Shown here: positions 61,249-64,000 of the stretch, piece by piece | Layout of the letters: the number at the start of each line of letters is the position of its first letter | Numbering within the stretch: position 1 is the first letter of the stretch | Source: Roseivirga sp. | Lineage (GTDB): Bacteria; Bacteroidota; Bacteroidia; Cytophagales; Cyclobacteriaceae | Direction of reading: 5' to 3' | NCBI GenBank assembly: GCA_021404565.1 | Contig: JAAWWF010000018.1 | Location: 46,183-110,182, forward strand | Length of the DNA stretch: 64,000 nt | Made by a program: the position numbers and the translations under genes | The notes under the pieces: model-generated | Told to the model about the DNA's origin: nothing | The model's database searches: none | What the model saw: only the letters and a program-made list of their open reading frames with translations

Positions 61249-61349
61249 CCGGCACAAGTTGAGTGAAAAGCTGGTGCGCAGGAAGAACATATCGATCTGA
61301 TCCTGAAATCAGCAAATCTGCGTATTGACGTAAAGAGATTATGGACTAA
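61249..61349 (+). pseudogene. Decayed remnant of the 50338-type gene
   Basis: This stretch preserves about 22 codons that match residues 27-48 of the protein at 50338 (GGCACAAG, then AGAQEEHIDLILKSA against AGAKEEHVDLILKSA), and then jumps directly to the last 10 codons (LRIDVKR against LRIGMKR, ending in ATGGACTAA). About 165 internal residues are deleted, a TGA lies in frame and one T is lost near the end. It is therefore a non-functional internal-deletion copy, 3 bp from the stop of the FKBP gene. Confidence 0.75.
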
Positions 61350-61352
61350 GCC

Positions 61353-62159
61353 CTATTTAGATTTAAGCCGATCTATATATCGCTTAATAAAGCCTGACCC
61401 TGTCGTATCCGCCCCTGATGTAAGACTGGTCTCAAGCACTCTCAGAGCTTCATCTTGCTGCCCCAGGCTATCGTAAGCTGTTGCCATATTGTAATATCCA
61501 TTCAGATCCGGGCGCTCAGCTAAGCGGGCTTCCCAAATTACTATTGCATCCTGGTAGGCACTATCTCTCATTATCTTACGGTGAAGCACAAACCACTCTC
61601 TGTTAGATATATTATAATTGATCGAATCATATTTGAAGGTCTGATACTCAGCCAGTGCTGCCTCAGCACCTTCAGCCTTCAGCTTATCGTAAAGTACATC
61701 AGACAAAAAAATCCTGGGTTCTTCCACCTTCAGAAAGTCCAGGTCAAACTTCAGTGTGGCATTGGGCGGCACTACATCTCCTGCCCCCTCTTCGCCATAC
61801 CCCAGTTCGGGAGGAATAATGGCAAGCAAACGGTCTCCCTCTCTGGCATACATCACTACCTCATCAAAACCTTTGATCAGCGAGGTTTTCTTTGCATCAA
61901 ACTCAAACTGCTCTTCACCCTCTGCATAGGTAGACCAAATGGTGTCCTGTCCAACAATCAGGTTGATATGGGTAGTCACGTGACTTCCGGTATCTACTTT
62001 GAGGCCACTACCCCGTTTGAGGTAAATGTACTCCACACCACTTTCCAACTGTACGGTATCTGCTAAGACTTCTCCACCGGAATCGCCACTACAACCTGCC
62101 AGGCCTGAGAAAACGATAAGTACAAGGGCTAAAGCCAAATTTTGTCTGATTGCTCGCAT
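61353..62159 (-). CDS. FKBP-type peptidyl-prolyl isomerase lipoprotein with TPR tail
   Basis: A 268-aa lipoprotein (lipobox LAGC, Cys23). The FKBP domain spans about 30-140: VDTGSHVTTHINLIVGQD, a variant insert, SLIKGFDEVVMYAREGDRLLAIIPPELGYGEEGAGDVVPPNATLKFDLDFLKV. The hydrophobic pocket motif is mostly kept, so isomerase activity is plausible, though the first beta-strand region is unusual. The C-terminal part (about 205-265) has TPR-like helices (YYNMATAYDSLGQQDEALRVLETSL). It should help protein folding in the periplasm. It is divergent from miaB. Confidence 0.82.
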   Translation of the reverse strand: MRAIRQNLALALVLIVFSGLAGCSGDSGGEVLADTVQLESGVEYIYLKRGSGLKVDTGSHVTTHINLIVGQDTIWSTYAEGEEQFEFDAKKTSLIKGFDEVVMYAREGDRLLAIIPPELGYGEEGAGDVVPPNATLKFDLDFLKVEEPRIFLSDVLYDKLKAEGAEAALAEYQTFKYDSINYNISNREWFVLHRKIMRDSAYQDAIVIWEARLAERPDLNGYYNMATAYDSLGQQDEALRVLETSLTSGADTTGSGFIKRYIDRLKSK

Positions 62160-62306
62160 AGACCATTGAATTTGGACGAAGATAGAGAAAAAGCACTAAT
62201 CGCTATCCCAAAATATCCTACCAGTTCTGATAACTCCCAGGCAAAATCTGTCGGGACAACAGGGAACTAAACCCTGACAATCTGTCAGATTTAGGTGAGA
62301 AAGCCC

Positions 62307-62314
62307 TATATTTG
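62307..62314 (+). promoter_or_regulatory. -7 element (TATATTTG) of miaB
   Basis: A perfect TAnnTTTG match. A transcript start near 62321 supports the ATG at 62344 as the miaB start, because an in-frame TTG at 62326 would leave almost no leader. Confidence 0.5.
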
Positions 62315-62343
62315 CAGCCTGAAAATTGGCTCAGAAAGAAGGC

Positions 62344-63810
62344 ATGGAGAATTTGATTCAAGATATAGATCTGCTCGACAGAAACAGTGAGGAAGCACAG
62401 GAGGTGAAAACCTCAAAGGAGGAAAATACCGGCAAGCAAAAGAAGCTTTATATAGAAAGCTATGGTTGCCAGATGAATTTTGCAGATAGTGAGATCGTCA
62501 CCTCTATTATGAAAGAGAATGGCTACGACACTACCTCCGATTTTGCCAATGCCGATGTGGTTTTTCTCAATACCTGCTCCATCCGCGAAAAGGCGGAACA
62601 GACCGTGCGCAACAGGCTCAATCACTTCAATGCCATTAAAAAGAACAAACCCGAAATGACCATCGGGGTGCTGGGCTGTATGGCCGAGCGACTGAAAGAA
62701 CAGCTGCTGGAAGAAGAAAAGGTGGTAGATGTAGTGGTAGGCCCTGATGCCTATCGTGACCTGCCAAAACTGGTAGAAAAAGCAGAAGACGGTTTAAAAG
62801 CAGTCAATACCTTCCTTTCAAGGGAAGAGACCTATGCAGACATCTCTCCTGTGAGACTCAACTCCAATGGAGTGACTGCCTTTGTGTCCATCATGCGGGG
62901 TTGTGATAATATGTGTTCTTTCTGCGTGGTGCCTTTTACCCGGGGCCGTGAGCGCAGCCGTGATCCGCATTCTATTGTAAAGGAGGCCACTGAACTTTTC
63001 GATCAGGGTTATAAAGAAGTAACACTGCTGGGACAGAATGTGGATTCATACAAATGGTCTGAAGCAGAAAACAACAAAGCCTGGTTAGAAAAGAAAGAGA
63101 AAAAAGGTGAAGAGGTGACAGTGGTTAACTTTGCCAACCTTCTGGAAATGGTAGCTCAGGTTTCTCCAGAGCTGAGAGTTCGTTTCTCTACCTCCCACCC
63201 CAAAGACATTACTGACGAAGTACTTCATACAATGAAACGGTATGAAAACATCTGTAAGTACATTCACCTGCCTGCTCAAAGCGGTAATTCCCGGGTTCTG
63301 GACCTTATGAACAGAACCTATTCCCGCGAGTGGTATATCAACCGGGTAGATGCTATCCGTGACATTCTGGGTGAAGAGTGCGGTATTTCTTCCGATATGA
63401 TTGCCGGCTTCTGTACAGAAACTGAAGATGAGCACAAAGAGACACTGACCTTAATGGACTATGTACGGTACGACTTCTCCTATATGTTTTTCTACAGCGA
63501 AAGACCGGGAACACTGGCCGCGAAAAAATACGAGGACGATATTCCACTGGATGTTAAAAAGAAACGTCTGCAGGAGATCATTGCCAAACAACAGGGTATT
63601 TCCCTGGAGCGCAATAAAATGGATGTAGGTAAAGTGCATAAGGTATTGATCGAAGGCACTTCCAAACGTTCCAAAGACTTCTTACAAGGAAGAAACACCG
63701 CCAACAAGGTGATCATTTTCCCTAAGGAGCAATATGAAAAAGGCCAGTACGTAAATGTATTGGTCGATGACTGTACCGCAGCCACCCTTTTCGGGAAAGC
63801 GGTAGTCTAA
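62344..63810 (+). CDS. miaB: tRNA-2-methylthio-N6-dimethylallyladenosine synthase
   Basis: A 488-aa radical SAM methylthiotransferase that adds the methylthio group to i6A37 of tRNAs. The N-terminal cluster-binding Cys residues are in [17 protein letters not shown] and VLGCMAER, and the radical SAM motif is [14 protein letters not shown] (C-x3-C-x2-C). A C-terminal TRAM domain (about 425-488) ends [20 protein letters not shown] start it at ATG 62344 (MENLIQDID) in line with a promoter at 62307. The next gene begins 16 bp later; a sigma-54 regulator after miaB is common in Bacteroidota. Confidence 0.92.
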   Translation: MENLIQDIDLLDRNSEEAQEVKTSKEENTGKQKKLYIESYGCQMNFADSEIVTSIMKENGYDTTSDFANADVVFLNTCSIREKAEQTVRNRLNHFNAIKKNKPEMTIGVLGCMAERLKEQLLEEEKVVDVVVGPDAYRDLPKLVEKAEDGLKAVNTFLSREETYADISPVRLNSNGVTAFVSIMRGCDNMCSFCVVPFTRGRERSRDPHSIVKEATELFDQGYKEVTLLGQNVDSYKWSEAENNKAWLEKKEKKGEEVTVVNFANLLEMVAQVSPELRVRFSTSHPKDITDEVLHTMKRYENICKYIHLPAQSGNSRVLDLMNRTYSREWYINRVDAIRDILGEECGISSDMIAGFCTETEDEHKETLTLMDYVRYDFSYMFFYSERPGTLAAKKYEDDIPLDVKKKRLQEIIAKQQGISLERNKMDVGKVHKVLIEGTSKRSKDFLQGRNTANKVIIFPKEQYEKGQYVNVLVDDCTAATLFGKAVV

Positions 63811-63826
63811 ACTCAGAAGAAACAAC

Positions 63827-64000
63827 GTGAATAGTAAAGAAATACTCAGTATAAAACAGCGCTTTGGCATTATAGGCAATAGCCCCAAGCTCAACCATGC
63901 CATACAGGTGGCTTTTCAGGTAGCACCTACCGATATGTCGGTGCTCATTACAGGTGAGAGTGGTAGTGGAAAAGAGTCCTTTTCCAAAAACAATCTCACC
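63827..64000 (+). CDS. Sigma-54-dependent regulator, N-terminal part
   Basis: The first 58 codons of a gene that runs off the right edge. The GTG start at 63827 follows an AGAAGA stretch and the miaB stop by 16 bp. The segment IIGNSPKLNHAIQVAFQVAPTDMSVLITGESGSGKE is the start of a sigma-54 AAA+ core with Walker A GESGSGKE, without any N-terminal sensor domain. The rest, including GAFTGA and HTH, is not visible. It is probably a one-domain activator co-transcribed with miaB. Confidence 0.85.
   Translation, partial: MNSKEILSIKQRFGIIGNSPKLNHAIQVAFQVAPTDMSVLITGESGSGKESFSKNNLT

Overview
The window reads as chromosomal DNA of a member of the Bacteroidota, most likely an aerobic, surface-active marine or soil Cytophagales. 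Evidence seen: three very large secreted proteins with type IX secretion (T9SS) type A C-terminal sorting domains, an OmpA/PD40 outer-membrane protein of PorE-like architecture, a DUF5686 barrel, many Bacteroidota-type lipoproteins, several promoters of the TTTG-N19/20-TAnnTTTG class, and a miaB gene followed by a sigma-54 regulator. The placement in Cytophagales is inference. I see no rRNA, tRNA, CRISPR array, prophage or intact insertion sequence.

Layout. 1-8 kb: the 5' end of thrS, a trmH-like methyltransferase with a DUF5686 outer-membrane protein, a PD40 propeller protein, a GH113-like lipoprotein with an NTF2-like lipoprotein, and an amidohydrolase lipoprotein; a perfect Fnr-type box lies in the divergent promoter at 6.55 kb. 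8.6-13.8 kb: topoisomerase IV (parE, a GxxExxY nuclease-fold gene, parC). 14-20 kb: a small membrane protein, a tandem pair of sterol-desaturase-like membrane hydroxylases with a BamE-like lipoprotein, the RNA-binding protein CvfB and a secreted EEP nuclease/phosphatase. 20-25 kb: a TPR hybrid histidine kinase, a membrane protein and the OmpA/PD40 protein.

25-42 kb is the accessory heart of the window. It holds a 1081-aa T9SS protein with two LamG modules and its small downstream partner; a LytTR regulator; a truncated haemoglobin with a GAF-PAS-sigma-54 activator, separated by two identical-architecture 20-bp palindromes; a 1117-aa T9SS protein built of four copies of one unassigned domain; a second LytTR regulator; and two tandem CadC-like membrane regulators with extracytoplasmic propellers. 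42-53.7 kb: housekeeping and metabolic genes (HDAC-like deacetylase, serine hydrolase, thioesterase, DinB, gamma carbonic anhydrase, YceI, pabB, DsrE), then AraC-type and TPR-LuxR-type membrane regulators. 54-61 kb: a 2205-aa T9SS protein with FG-GAP/VCBS repeats, followed after 6 bp by a paralogue of the small partner at 25.5 kb, then the decayed remnant of a gene whose intact copy is at 50.3 kb. 61.3-64 kb: an FKBP-type prolyl isomerase, miaB and the start of a sigma-54 regulator.

How it fits together (inference): large surface proteins exported by T9SS are each flanked by dedicated small transcription regulators, and two of the three by one uncharacterised small cytoplasmic protein family. 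That recurring pair (T9SS surface protein plus 160-aa partner) is the best candidate for an undescribed system here. A second theme is a family of REP-like hairpin repeats, clustered in at least four intergenic regions, with compensatory stem changes.
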